Part shown: positions 56,495-64,000 of the stretch, piece after piece | How the letters are laid out: each line of letters opens with the position of its first letter | How positions within the stretch are numbered: position 1 is the stretch's first letter | From: Roseateles_B sp041905785 | GTDB lineage: Bacteria > Pseudomonadota > Gammaproteobacteria > Burkholderiales > Burkholderiaceae_C | Assembly (NCBI GenBank): GCA_041905785.1 | Contig: JAYRKJ010000017.1 | Span: 80,405-144,404, forward strand | DNA length: 64,000 nt | Direction of reading: 5' to 3' | Program-made: the position numbers and the translations under genes | Notes under the pieces: model-generated | Databases searched by the model: none | Told to the model about the DNA's origin: nothing | What the model saw: only the letters and a program-made list of their open reading frames with translations

Positions 56495-58672
56495 ATGCTC
56501 GACGACAGCACTCTGCAGGCCCTGCTGGACGCCCGGCATGGCGATCCCTTCGCCGTGCTGGGGCAGCATGCCGACGACCAGGGGCGGCTGTGGCTGCGCG
56601 CCTGCCTGCCGGGCGCGCAGGCGGTGCAGGTGCTGGATGCCGCCAGCGGCCGCGCGCTGTGCCCGATGACGGCGCGCGTGCCGGGCCTCTTTTTCGAGAC
56701 CATCGTCCCGCGCCGTCGCAAACCCTTCGCCTACCGCCTCTTCGTGCAGTGGCAGGCCGGCGGCACCTGGCAAGGCCTGGATGACGCCTATGCCTTCGGT
56801 CCGCAGCTCGGCGAAGGGGACCTGCAGCAGCTTGCGGCTGGGCAGCATTTGAGGCCCTGGCAGGTGCTGGGCGCCCATCTGCAGCGCGTGGACGGTGTGG
56901 CCGGCACGCGCTTCGCCGTCTGGGCGCCGAACGCCCGGCGCGTCAGCGTCGTGGGCAGCTTCAATCAGTGGGACGGCCGCCGCCACCCCATGCGCCGCCG
57001 CCACGAGGCCGGCGTCTGGGAGCTGTTCATTCCGGCGGTGCAGGCGGGCGAGCTGTACAAGTTCGAGATCCTGGCGCCAGAGGGTCAGGTCTTGCTCAAG
57101 GCCGATCCCTTTGCCCGCCAGGCCCAGTTCCGGCCGGAGACGGCCAGCGTCGTCTGCGCCGCGCCGCCGGGCCGATGCCTGCCGGCGCCGCGCCAGGCAG
57201 CCAACCGGCGAGATGCGCCCATCAGCATCTACGAGGTCCACGCGCCGTCCTGGCGCCGGCCGGCGGGCGGGGGCGCTGCGGACTTCGTCGACTGGGATCA
57301 GCTGGCCGCCGCGCTGCCGGCCTATGCCGCGGGCCTGGGCTTCACGCATGTGGAGCTGCTGCCCATCTCCGAGCATCCTTTCGACGGCTCCTGGGGCTAT
57401 CAGGCGCTGGGGCTTTATGCGCCCACGGCACGGCTGGGGGATCCGCAGGGCCTGGTGCGCTTCGTCTCGGCCTGCCATGCGCAAGGCCTGGGCGTGCTGC
57501 TGGACTGGGTGCCGGCCCACTTCCCGGCGGACGCCCACGGTCTCGCGCAGTTCGACGGGACGCATTGCTACGAATACGCCGATCCGCGCGAGGGCTTCCA
57601 TCGCGACTGGAACACCTTGATCTATCACTTCGGCCGCCTGGAGACCCGGCAGTTCCTGGTTGGCAATGCGCTCTATTGGCTGGAGCAATGGGGCGTGGAC
57701 GGCCTGCGCGTGGACGCCGTGGCCTCCATGCTCTACCGCGACTATTCGCGCCCGCCCGGCGAATGGCTGCCCAATGTGCATGGCGGGCGCGAGAACCTCG
57801 AGGCCATCGCCTTGCTGCGCCGCATGAACGAGGTGATCGGCGCCGAGGCGCCCGGCTGCATCACCGTGGCGGAGGAATCGACCAGCTTTCCCGGCGTCAG
57901 TGCGCCCACCTCGGCCGGCGGCCTGGGCTTCCACTACAAATGGAATATGGGCTGGATGAATGACACCCTGCGCTACATGCAGGAGGACCCCATCCACCGC
58001 AAATGGCATCACGAGAAGATGAGCTTCGGCCTCGTCTACGCCTTCAGCGAGAACTTTGTGCTGCCGCTCTCGCATGACGAGGTGGTGCACGGCAAGGGCT
58101 CGCTGCTGGGCAAGATGCCGGGCGACGCCTGGCAGCGCTTCGCCAACCTGCGCGCCTACTACGGCTTCATGTGGGGCCACCCCGGCAAGAAGCTGCTGTT
58201 CATGGGCCAGGAGTTCGGCCAGGACAGCGAGTGGAACCACGACGCCGAGCTGCCCTGGGCACTGCTGGAGCGGCCGGCGCATGCCGGTGTGCAGGCGCTG
58301 ATCCGCGATCTCAACCGGCTCTACCGCGAGCGCCCCAGCCTGCACCGGCAGGACTGCGAGGCCGGCGGCTTCCAGTGGCTGGTCAGCGAGGACCGCGAGC
58401 TGAGCGTCTTCGCCTGGCTGCGCCGCGAGCCGGACGGCGAACAGACCCTGGTGGTCTGCAACTTCACGCCGGTGCCGCGCCAGGGCTATCGCATTCCCAT
58501 GCCGGAGGGCCCGCGCGCCTGGCGCGAGGTGCTGAACACGGATGCCGGTTGTTACGGCGGCAGCCATCTGGGCAACGAGCGGGCGGCGCTGCCGGTGGTC
58601 GACGGTCATCTGCAGCTGTTGCTGCCGCCGCTGGCCACACTGATGCTGGCACCGGTGGAGGAGGGCGCATGA
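56495..58672 (+). CDS. glgB: 1,4-alpha-glucan branching enzyme
   Basis: 725 residues from ATG 56495; a TTG at 56474 is possible but the family start MLDDSTLQALLDARHGDPFAVLGQH fits the ATG. N-terminal CBM48 domains, then a GH13 barrel with DWVPAHFPAD, GLRVDAVASMLYRDY (nucleophile Asp), VAEEST (acid Glu) and LPLSHDEVVHGKGSLL. Transfers alpha-1,4 chains to alpha-1,6 branches. Stop overlaps the esterase start. Confidence 0.95.
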   Translation: MLDDSTLQALLDARHGDPFAVLGQHADDQGRLWLRACLPGAQAVQVLDAASGRALCPMTARVPGLFFETIVPRRRKPFAYRLFVQWQAGGTWQGLDDAYAFGPQLGEGDLQQLAAGQHLRPWQVLGAHLQRVDGVAGTRFAVWAPNARRVSVVGSFNQWDGRRHPMRRRHEAGVWELFIPAVQAGELYKFEILAPEGQVLLKADPFARQAQFRPETASVVCAAPPGRCLPAPRQAANRRDAPISIYEVHAPSWRRPAGGGAADFVDWDQLAAALPAYAAGLGFTHVELLPISEHPFDGSWGYQALGLYAPTARLGDPQGLVRFVSACHAQGLGVLLDWVPAHFPADAHGLAQFDGTHCYEYADPREGFHRDWNTLIYHFGRLETRQFLVGNALYWLEQWGVDGLRVDAVASMLYRDYSRPPGEWLPNVHGGRENLEAIALLRRMNEVIGAEAPGCITVAEESTSFPGVSAPTSAGGLGFHYKWNMGWMNDTLRYMQEDPIHRKWHHEKMSFGLVYAFSENFVLPLSHDEVVHGKGSLLGKMPGDAWQRFANLRAYYGFMWGHPGKKLLFMGQEFGQDSEWNHDAELPWALLERPAHAGVQALIRDLNRLYRERPSLHRQDCEAGGFQWLVSEDRELSVFAWLRREPDGEQTLVVCNFTPVPRQGYRIPMPEGPRAWREVLNTDAGCYGGSHLGNERAALPVVDGHLQLLLPPLATLMLAPVEEGA

Positions 58673-59598
58673 ACCGCCGACAGATGATGCAAGGCGCTGC
58701 GGCGCTGCTGGTGCCGGGTGCAGCGGCGGCTGGGGAGGCAGCGCTGCCGCAGGTGTCCGCGGGCCGCCTGGAGCGGCTGGTGCTGGAGGACGCGCAGCTG
58801 GGCGCGCGCCCGGTCGACGTCTGGCTGCCGCCGGGCTATCGCCAGGATCGGCCGCATGCCGTGCTCTACATGCACGACGGGCAGATGCTCTTCGACGCCC
58901 GCAGCACCTGGAACCGCCAGGCCTGGGCGGTGGACGCCGTGGCCGCACCGCTGATCGCCGAGGGCGCGCTGCGGGACTTCATCGTGGTGGGGCTGCACAA
59001 CCACGCCGAGCAGCGCCACGCCGAGTTTTTCCCGCAGGCTTGCTGGCCGGCCGTGGAGAAGACGGCAGCCGGGCAGCGCTACCTCGCCGGGCCGTTGAAG
59101 CGAGCGCCGCTGTCCGATGCCTATCTGCACAGCCTCGTGCGCGTGCTCAAGCCCCGCATCGATGCGCGCTACGCCACGGATCCCCGGCCCGAGTCCTGCT
59201 TCCTGATGGGCTCCAGCATGGGCGGCCTGATCAGCCTCTACGGCCTGTGCGAGTACCCGGAAGTCTTCGGCGGTGCCGCGGCGCTGAGCACGCACTGGAT
59301 CGGTCTGTACGAGCGCAATGCCGAGATTCCCGGCGCGCTGCTGGCCTATCTGGAACGCAAGCTGCCCGCGCCGGGCACCCATCGCCTCTACCTGGACCGC
59401 GGCACCGCAGGCCTGGATGCGCTCTACGACGAGGCGCAGGCCCGCGTGGATGCTCTGCTGGCCGGACGGGGCCACCGTCCGCCGCTCACCCAGTCCCGCG
59501 TCTTCGAGGGCGCGGACCACACCGAGCAGCACTGGGCCGCACGCCTGGCGCTGCCGCTGCGGGCCCTGCTGGCCCGCCAGGAAGCCCGCGCCGCATGA
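58669..59598 (+). CDS. Putative exported esterase inside the glycogen operon
   Basis: 309 residues, ATGA-coupled to glgB. The N-terminus (NRRQMMQGAAALLVPGAAAAG) is a short twin-arginine-like export signal. The fold is esterase D/enterochelin esterase type: LPPGYRQDRPHAVLYMHDGQMLFD, FIVVGLHN, and the nucleophile elbow FLMGSSMGGLISLYG, with an Asp/His in EGADHTEQHW. A related group is found beside alpha-glucan genes in several bacteria. Substrate unknown; acylated sugars are a possibility (inference). Confidence 0.8.
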   Translation: MNRRQMMQGAAALLVPGAAAAGEAALPQVSAGRLERLVLEDAQLGARPVDVWLPPGYRQDRPHAVLYMHDGQMLFDARSTWNRQAWAVDAVAAPLIAEGALRDFIVVGLHNHAEQRHAEFFPQACWPAVEKTAAGQRYLAGPLKRAPLSDAYLHSLVRVLKPRIDARYATDPRPESCFLMGSSMGGLISLYGLCEYPEVFGGAAALSTHWIGLYERNAEIPGALLAYLERKLPAPGTHRLYLDRGTAGLDALYDEAQARVDALLAGRGHRPPLTQSRVFEGADHTEQHWAARLALPLRALLARQEARAA

Positions 59599-61754
59599 AC
59601 ACTGCCTTGCCCGAGCAACTGAGCCCTGGCCGCACCGAGCCCCTGGGCACTCTGGCCCGCGACGGCGGCGTCAACGTCGCGGTGTTCTCCGAGCATGCCG
59701 AGGCCATCGAGCTGTGCGTGTTCGACGCCGAGGGCCAGCGCGAGCTGCGCCGCTACCGCCTGCATGGGCCGCATGACGGCGTCTTCCATGGCTTCCTGCC
59801 GGGCCTGGGGTCAGGTCTTGTCTACGGCCTGCGTGCGCACGGCCCCTACGCGCCGGAGTGCGGCCAGCGCTTCAACCCGCACAAGCTGCTGCTGGACCCC
59901 TATGCCCGCGAGATCATCGGCCATTTCAGCTGGCGTGCCGAGCACCATGGCTACGAGCTGGGGCATCCGGAGGGCCCGCGCAGCTTCGACACGCGGGACA
60001 ATGCCCCGCATGCGCTCAAGGCGCGCGTGGCCCCGCCGCCGAACGGGTCTTCGCCGCGCGCCGGCGCGCCGCGCCACGCGGCGGCGGACCTGCTGCTGTA
60101 CGAGGTCCATGTCAAGGGGTTTTCGGCGCTGAATCCCGTCATCCCCGAGGCCTTGCGCGGCAGCTACGCGGCCCTGGCCCATGCGGCGTCCATCGCCCAT
60201 TTCCAGCGCCTGGGCGTGAGCACGCTCTCCCTGCTGCCGGTGCACTACGCCATCGACGAGCCGCACCTGGGTGAGAAGGGCCTGCGCAACTACTGGGGCT
60301 ACAACACCCTGGGCTTCTTCGCCCCCGACCCGCGCCTGGCCAGCGCCACCGTGCGGCACGACCCAACGCTGGTGGCAGCGGAGTTCCGGGCCATGGTCGG
60401 CGCCCTGCATGAGGCCGGCCTGGAAGTGGTGCTGGACGTGGTCTACAACCACACGCCCGAGGGCAACGAGTTCGGCCCCACGCTGTCCTGGCGTGGCCTG
60501 GACAACCGCAGCTACTACCGCGCCGTGCCGGACGACGCCAGCCGGGCCGAGAACCTCACCGGCTGCGGCAACACGCTCAACACCCAGCATCCGCGGGTCA
60601 CGCAGTTCGTGCTGGATTCGCTGCGCTTCTGGGTGCAGGAGATGGGCGTGGACGGCTTCCGCTTCGACCTCGCACCGGTGCTGGGCCGCGGGCCGCATGG
60701 CTTCGATCCGCAGGCCGCCTTCTTCACCGCGCTGCGCCAGGACCCGGTGCTGGCGGGCGTGCACCTGATCGCCGAACCCTGGGACGCGGGCTATGACGGC
60801 TACCAGCTGGGCCGCTTCCCCGGCCGCTTCATGGAGTGGAACGACAAGTTCCGCGACGCCGTGCGCGGCTACTGGATCGGCCCGGCGGACACGCAGCCGC
60901 GCCTGGGGCACGCCATCAGCCGCGGCGAGTTCGCACGCCGCTTCAGCGCCTCCAGCGATGTGTTCCACCATGCGCAGCGCCTGCCCACGGCCTCGGTCAA
61001 CTTCATTGCCGTGCATGACGGCTACACCCTGCAAGATCTGCTGAGCTACAGCGGCAAGCACAACCAGGCCAACGGCGAGGACAACCGCGACGGCCGCGAC
61101 GGCGAACTGGCCCACAACTTCGGCCATGAGGGCGAGGGGGCCCCAGCCGAGGTGCAGGCCACGCGCGAGCGCCTGCGCCGCGCCATGCTGGCCACGCTGC
61201 TGCTGGCCCAGGGCACGCCCATGCTCAATGCCGGGGACGAGCTGGCCAACAGCCAGCAGGGCAACAACAACGCCTACTGCCAGGACAACCCCCTGGGCTG
61301 GCTGGATTGGCAGCAGGACAGCGCCGCGCTGCAGTCCTTCGTGGCCCGCGTCAGCGCCCTGCGCCGGGCGCAGCCCCTGCTGCGGCATCAGCGCTGGTTC
61401 GTGTCGGCAGGGCAGGGCGGGGCCGCGCATGCGGGCGATGCGCAGCTGCGCTGGTTCTCGCCGCGGGGCCATGAGATGCAGGTGCAGGACTGGCATCTGG
61501 GCCCGGAACAGGCCCTGGCCTGCCTGATCTCGGCCCTGCCCGCCGGCGCTGAACCGGGCCTTGTCCTGCTGTTCAATCCGGAGCCCCAGGCCCTGGCCTT
61601 CCACGCTCCCGCCGAATGCCGCGGCACGCAGTGGCGCCTGCTGCTGGACAGCAGCCAGCCCGACGGCCGGCCGCTGGCTCATGCACTGAGCCTGGACCTG
61701 GCCTTTGAGGTGCCTGCCCGCAGCCTCTGGCTGCTGCAGTCCCAGCCCGCCTGA
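59595..61754 (+). CDS. glgX: Glycogen debranching enzyme GlgX
   Basis: 719 residues, ATGA overlap with the esterase. Isoamylase-type GH13: N-terminal CBM48 (GTLARDGGVNVAVFSEHAEAIELCVFD), EVHVKGFSALNP, VLDVVYNHTPEGNEFGP, GFRFDLAPVLGR (nucleophile Asp), IAEPWDAG (acid Glu), FIAVHDGYTLQDLLSY and GDELANSQQGNNNAYCQDN. Cleaves the alpha-1,6 links of phosphorylase limit dextrin. Slightly longer than E. coli GlgX. Confidence 0.94.
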   Translation: MNTALPEQLSPGRTEPLGTLARDGGVNVAVFSEHAEAIELCVFDAEGQRELRRYRLHGPHDGVFHGFLPGLGSGLVYGLRAHGPYAPECGQRFNPHKLLLDPYAREIIGHFSWRAEHHGYELGHPEGPRSFDTRDNAPHALKARVAPPPNGSSPRAGAPRHAAADLLLYEVHVKGFSALNPVIPEALRGSYAALAHAASIAHFQRLGVSTLSLLPVHYAIDEPHLGEKGLRNYWGYNTLGFFAPDPRLASATVRHDPTLVAAEFRAMVGALHEAGLEVVLDVVYNHTPEGNEFGPTLSWRGLDNRSYYRAVPDDASRAENLTGCGNTLNTQHPRVTQFVLDSLRFWVQEMGVDGFRFDLAPVLGRGPHGFDPQAAFFTALRQDPVLAGVHLIAEPWDAGYDGYQLGRFPGRFMEWNDKFRDAVRGYWIGPADTQPRLGHAISRGEFARRFSASSDVFHHAQRLPTASVNFIAVHDGYTLQDLLSYSGKHNQANGEDNRDGRDGELAHNFGHEGEGAPAEVQATRERLRRAMLATLLLAQGTPMLNAGDELANSQQGNNNAYCQDNPLGWLDWQQDSAALQSFVARVSALRRAQPLLRHQRWFVSAGQGGAAHAGDAQLRWFSPRGHEMQVQDWHLGPEQALACLISALPAGAEPGLVLLFNPEPQALAFHAPAECRGTQWRLLLDSSQPDGRPLAHALSLDLAFEVPARSLWLLQSQPA

Positions 61755-61800
61755 CCCGACGCCTTCCATCCCTCCCTTCTTTTGTACGAGACTTGCGCGA

Positions 61801-63315
61801 ATGGACCTGAACCAACGCCTCGCCGGTGTGCTGCTGCACATCACCTCCTTGCCCGGCCCGCACGGCATGGGCGATTTCGGCCCCGACGCCTATCGCTATG
61901 TGGACTGGCTGCAGTCCGCCGGCCAGGGCCTGTGGCAGTGGCTGCCCTCGACGCCCATTGGTCCGGGCGACAGCCCCTACCAGGGCGTCTCGGCCTTCGC
62001 GGGCAGCCCCTGGATGGTGGCGTTCGAGCCTTTGGTCGCGAAGGGCTGGATGAGCGCACCGCAGCTGCCCGAAGGCGGCTTCGACGCTTCGCGCGTGGAC
62101 TACGGCCGTGTGCTGCCCTGGCGTGAGCAGCAGCTGCGCGCCGCCGAGGCCGGCTTCCGCGCCAAGGCCAGCGCCGCCGAGCGGGCCGAGTTCGCCGCCT
62201 GGTGCGCGTCGCAGGCCGATTGGCTGGAGGACTACGCTCTCTTCATGGCCATCCGCAGCCCGCGCGGTGGCCAGCCCTGGTGGCAGTGGCCGCAAGACCT
62301 GGCACGCCGCGAGAGCGCGGCCCTCGCCGCCGCACGCGAGGAGCACGCCGCCGAGATCGCCTTCTGGCGTTTCGTGCAGTGGTGCTTCGACTGGCAGGTG
62401 GCCGGCCTCAAGCGCTATGCCAATGAGCGCGGCGTGCGCATCATGGGCGACCTGCCCATCTTCGTCGCGCATGACAGCGCCGACTGCTGGGCCCGCCCGG
62501 ATCTCTACGACCTGGACGATCAATTCCAGACCGTCACCGTGGCCGGTGTGCCGCCCGATGCGCTCTCCGCCGAGGGCCAGCGCTGGGGCAATCCGCTGTA
62601 CCGCTGGGAGCGCATGGCCGCCGAAGGCTATGCCTGGTGGACGGCCCGCGTGCGCCGCGCGCTGAGCAGCGCCGATGTCTTTCGCATCGACCATTTCCGA
62701 GGTTTCGCGGGCTACTACGAGATCCCCGGCAGCAGCCCCGACGCCAAGCAGGGCGTGTGGCGCACCGGTCCGGGCAAGGCCTTGTTCGACGCCATCGAAA
62801 AGGCGTTGGGCCCGCTGCCCATCGTGGCCGAAGACCTGGGCTTCATCACCGAGGACGTGCATCAGCTGCGCAATGCCTGCGGCTTCCCTGGCATGAAGAT
62901 CCTGCAGTTCGGCTTCGGCGGCGACGGCACGCACGAATTCCTGCCTCAGATGTGGCCGCGCGCCGCCGTGGCCTACACCGGCACGCACGACAACGACACC
63001 GTGCTGGGCTGGTGGCGCGGCGCCAGCGCGCGCGAGCGTGCCTTTGCTGGCTCCTACCTCGCCTGCGGCGAGCATGACGTGCACTGGGCCATGATCCGCG
63101 CCTGCTGCAACTCGGTGGCCAATATGGCCATCTTCCCCATGCAGGACGTGCTGGGCCTGGGCGGCGAGCACCGCATGAACGTGCCCGGCATCCTCGGGGG
63201 CAACTGGGCGTGGCGCCTGCGCTGGGACATGCTCGACGGCGAGCATGCCCGCGTGCTGGGCCTGATCACGGCCGGCAGCGGGCGGGCGGACGTGGGGCTG
63301 ATGCGCCTGCCCTGA
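61801..63315 (+). CDS. malQ: 4-alpha-glucanotransferase (amylomaltase)
   Basis: 504 residues, the short ~500-residue GH77 form. GH77 motifs: GVLLHITSLPGPHGMGDFGP, WLPSTPIGPGDSPYQGVSAFAG, FRIDHFRGFAGYYEIP (nucleophile Asp), VAEDLGFITEDV (Glu) and YTGTHDNDTVLGWW. Transfers maltosyl units, freeing glucose for the glucokinase. The ribosome site is weak (GAG upstream). Separated from glgX by 46 bases. Confidence 0.95.
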   Translation: MDLNQRLAGVLLHITSLPGPHGMGDFGPDAYRYVDWLQSAGQGLWQWLPSTPIGPGDSPYQGVSAFAGSPWMVAFEPLVAKGWMSAPQLPEGGFDASRVDYGRVLPWREQQLRAAEAGFRAKASAAERAEFAAWCASQADWLEDYALFMAIRSPRGGQPWWQWPQDLARRESAALAAAREEHAAEIAFWRFVQWCFDWQVAGLKRYANERGVRIMGDLPIFVAHDSADCWARPDLYDLDDQFQTVTVAGVPPDALSAEGQRWGNPLYRWERMAAEGYAWWTARVRRALSSADVFRIDHFRGFAGYYEIPGSSPDAKQGVWRTGPGKALFDAIEKALGPLPIVAEDLGFITEDVHQLRNACGFPGMKILQFGFGGDGTHEFLPQMWPRAAVAYTGTHDNDTVLGWWRGASARERAFAGSYLACGEHDVHWAMIRACCNSVANMAIFPMQDVLGLGGEHRMNVPGILGGNWAWRLRWDMLDGEHARVLGLITAGSGRADVGLMRLP

Positions 63316-63343
63316 GCGGGCGCCTGGTGACTGCGGCGGTGAC

Positions 63344-63365
63344 GGATACATGCCGGATACATGCC
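63344..63365 (+). repeat. 11-bp tandem duplication
   Basis: GGATACATGCC occurs twice in direct succession, 28 bases after the malQ stop. Probably a slippage product; no function evident. Confidence 0.7.
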
Positions 63366-63471
63366 GTTACCCAAAGGCTGCAGCCGGTTCGAGCGCATCG
63401 CCACAATGGCCCCAGGTCGCCGGCTGAGCGGCCGTGCATGCTTTCATCCAGGGGTCCACACATGCGTCATC

Positions 63472-64000
63472 TACGCCATGTTGCCGCGCTTGTCCTGCTT
63501 GCCACCGCCGCGGGCAGTGCGTTTGCCCAGTCCGCGCCCAAGGTCCTGGAGACCCTGGGTCTGCAGATCGGCCAGTCGCCCGATGAAGTCGAAGGCCTGA
63601 CCCGTTCCCTGGGTTATGTGCTTCAAAGCAAGAAGGCCTTTCCCGCCCGGGCCGGATTTCCCGAGCGCACGGCCGAGGCTCTTTACGTCAAGCGCAGTCC
63701 GCAGGGCGACAAGGTGGCCTCGATAGGGATAGGCTTCGGGCCCGTGTCCGGCAAGGCCCTGGTGATCGCCCGCGAGGAGGTCATGGACAAGGGCGTGCCG
63801 GCCGCCGCGCTGCGCGCCGCGATGATCGAGAAGTACGGGCCTCCCGCCCCGAGCGACACCGGCAGCTACGAGCTGCACTGGTACGAGCTCAAGGACCGGC
63901 ATTCTTCCGCCAGCCCGAGCAAGTGCTGGCCGGCCAGCTATCCAGTCCTCAGCTACCAGCAGGACCTGCAGGGCCGGCGGCATTGCCGCTCGGGCGTGGA
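63472..64000 (+). CDS. Exported protein of unknown function (cut by window end)
   Basis: The frame from ATG 63472 stays open to the last base, giving 176 visible residues. A Sec signal peptide (AALVLLATAAGSAFAQS) is clear. The mature part has LETLGLQIGQSPDEVEGLTRSLGY, suggesting a small alpha/beta domain repeated in some periplasmic proteins, and at least two Cys. No family recognised. A minus-strand ORF over the same bases is a shadow. Confidence 0.7.

Overview
The window is about 64 kb of GC-rich chromosome. Gene content, codon use and the mix of pathways (kynBUA, a CoA-dependent anthranilate pathway, a glucokinase fused to an RpiR regulator, a Xanthomonas/Caulobacter-type TonB receptor) suggest a betaproteobacterium of the order Burkholderiales, perhaps near Roseateles or Mitsuaria. 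The genus is a guess.

Layout. Bases 1-4765 are the distal end of a prophage: virion protein, tailspike/fibre with a self-cleaving C-terminal chaperone, small membrane proteins, and a compact lysis cassette (holin-like protein, GH24 endolysin, nested Rz/Rz1 spanins). It stops at a damaged tRNA-Ser(CGA)-like sequence (4848-4939), read here as the attachment site. Just beyond, on the minus strand, lies the C-terminal stub of a tyrosine integrase. Bases 5.3-10.2 kb hold a LytS/LytTR two-component pair, an M24 aminopeptidase P and small proteins.

Bases 10.3-26.8 kb form a catabolic block. kynBUA (minus) converts tryptophan to anthranilate. A divergent plus-strand operon encodes anthraniloyl-CoA monooxygenase/reductase, SDR, MarR regulator, enoyl-CoA hydratase, acyl-CoA dehydrogenase, anthranilate-CoA ligase, a LivKHMGF-type ABC importer, a hotdog thioesterase and a RidA protein. 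Together they can take tryptophan through anthranilate and a CoA-bound, non-classical aerobic ring degradation. A LysR gene and glutaryl-CoA dehydrogenase follow at 30.4-32.6 kb, with an RNase II-type enzyme, a lipase-like hydrolase and a DUF2520 protein around them.

Bases 34.6-63.3 kb are mostly an alpha-glucan system: a glucokinase-RpiR/HexR fusion, a second glucokinase, a TonB-dependent receptor, a minus-strand maltodextrin ABC operon ending in a secreted GH13 amylase and an aldo/keto reductase, and a divergent glgP-glgB-esterase-glgX-malQ operon. A set of short palindromes of the form TGTAG-N5-CTACA, resembling the published HexR consensus, lies before the fusion gene itself, the second glucokinase, the TonB receptor and the malK/glgP divergent promoter. 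I propose that the kinase-regulator fusion controls the whole system. Unrelated housekeeping genes (arfB, YciI, DUF488, a peptidase-like lipoprotein) and a truncated AHSA1-type pseudogene lie between 41 and 45.2 kb.
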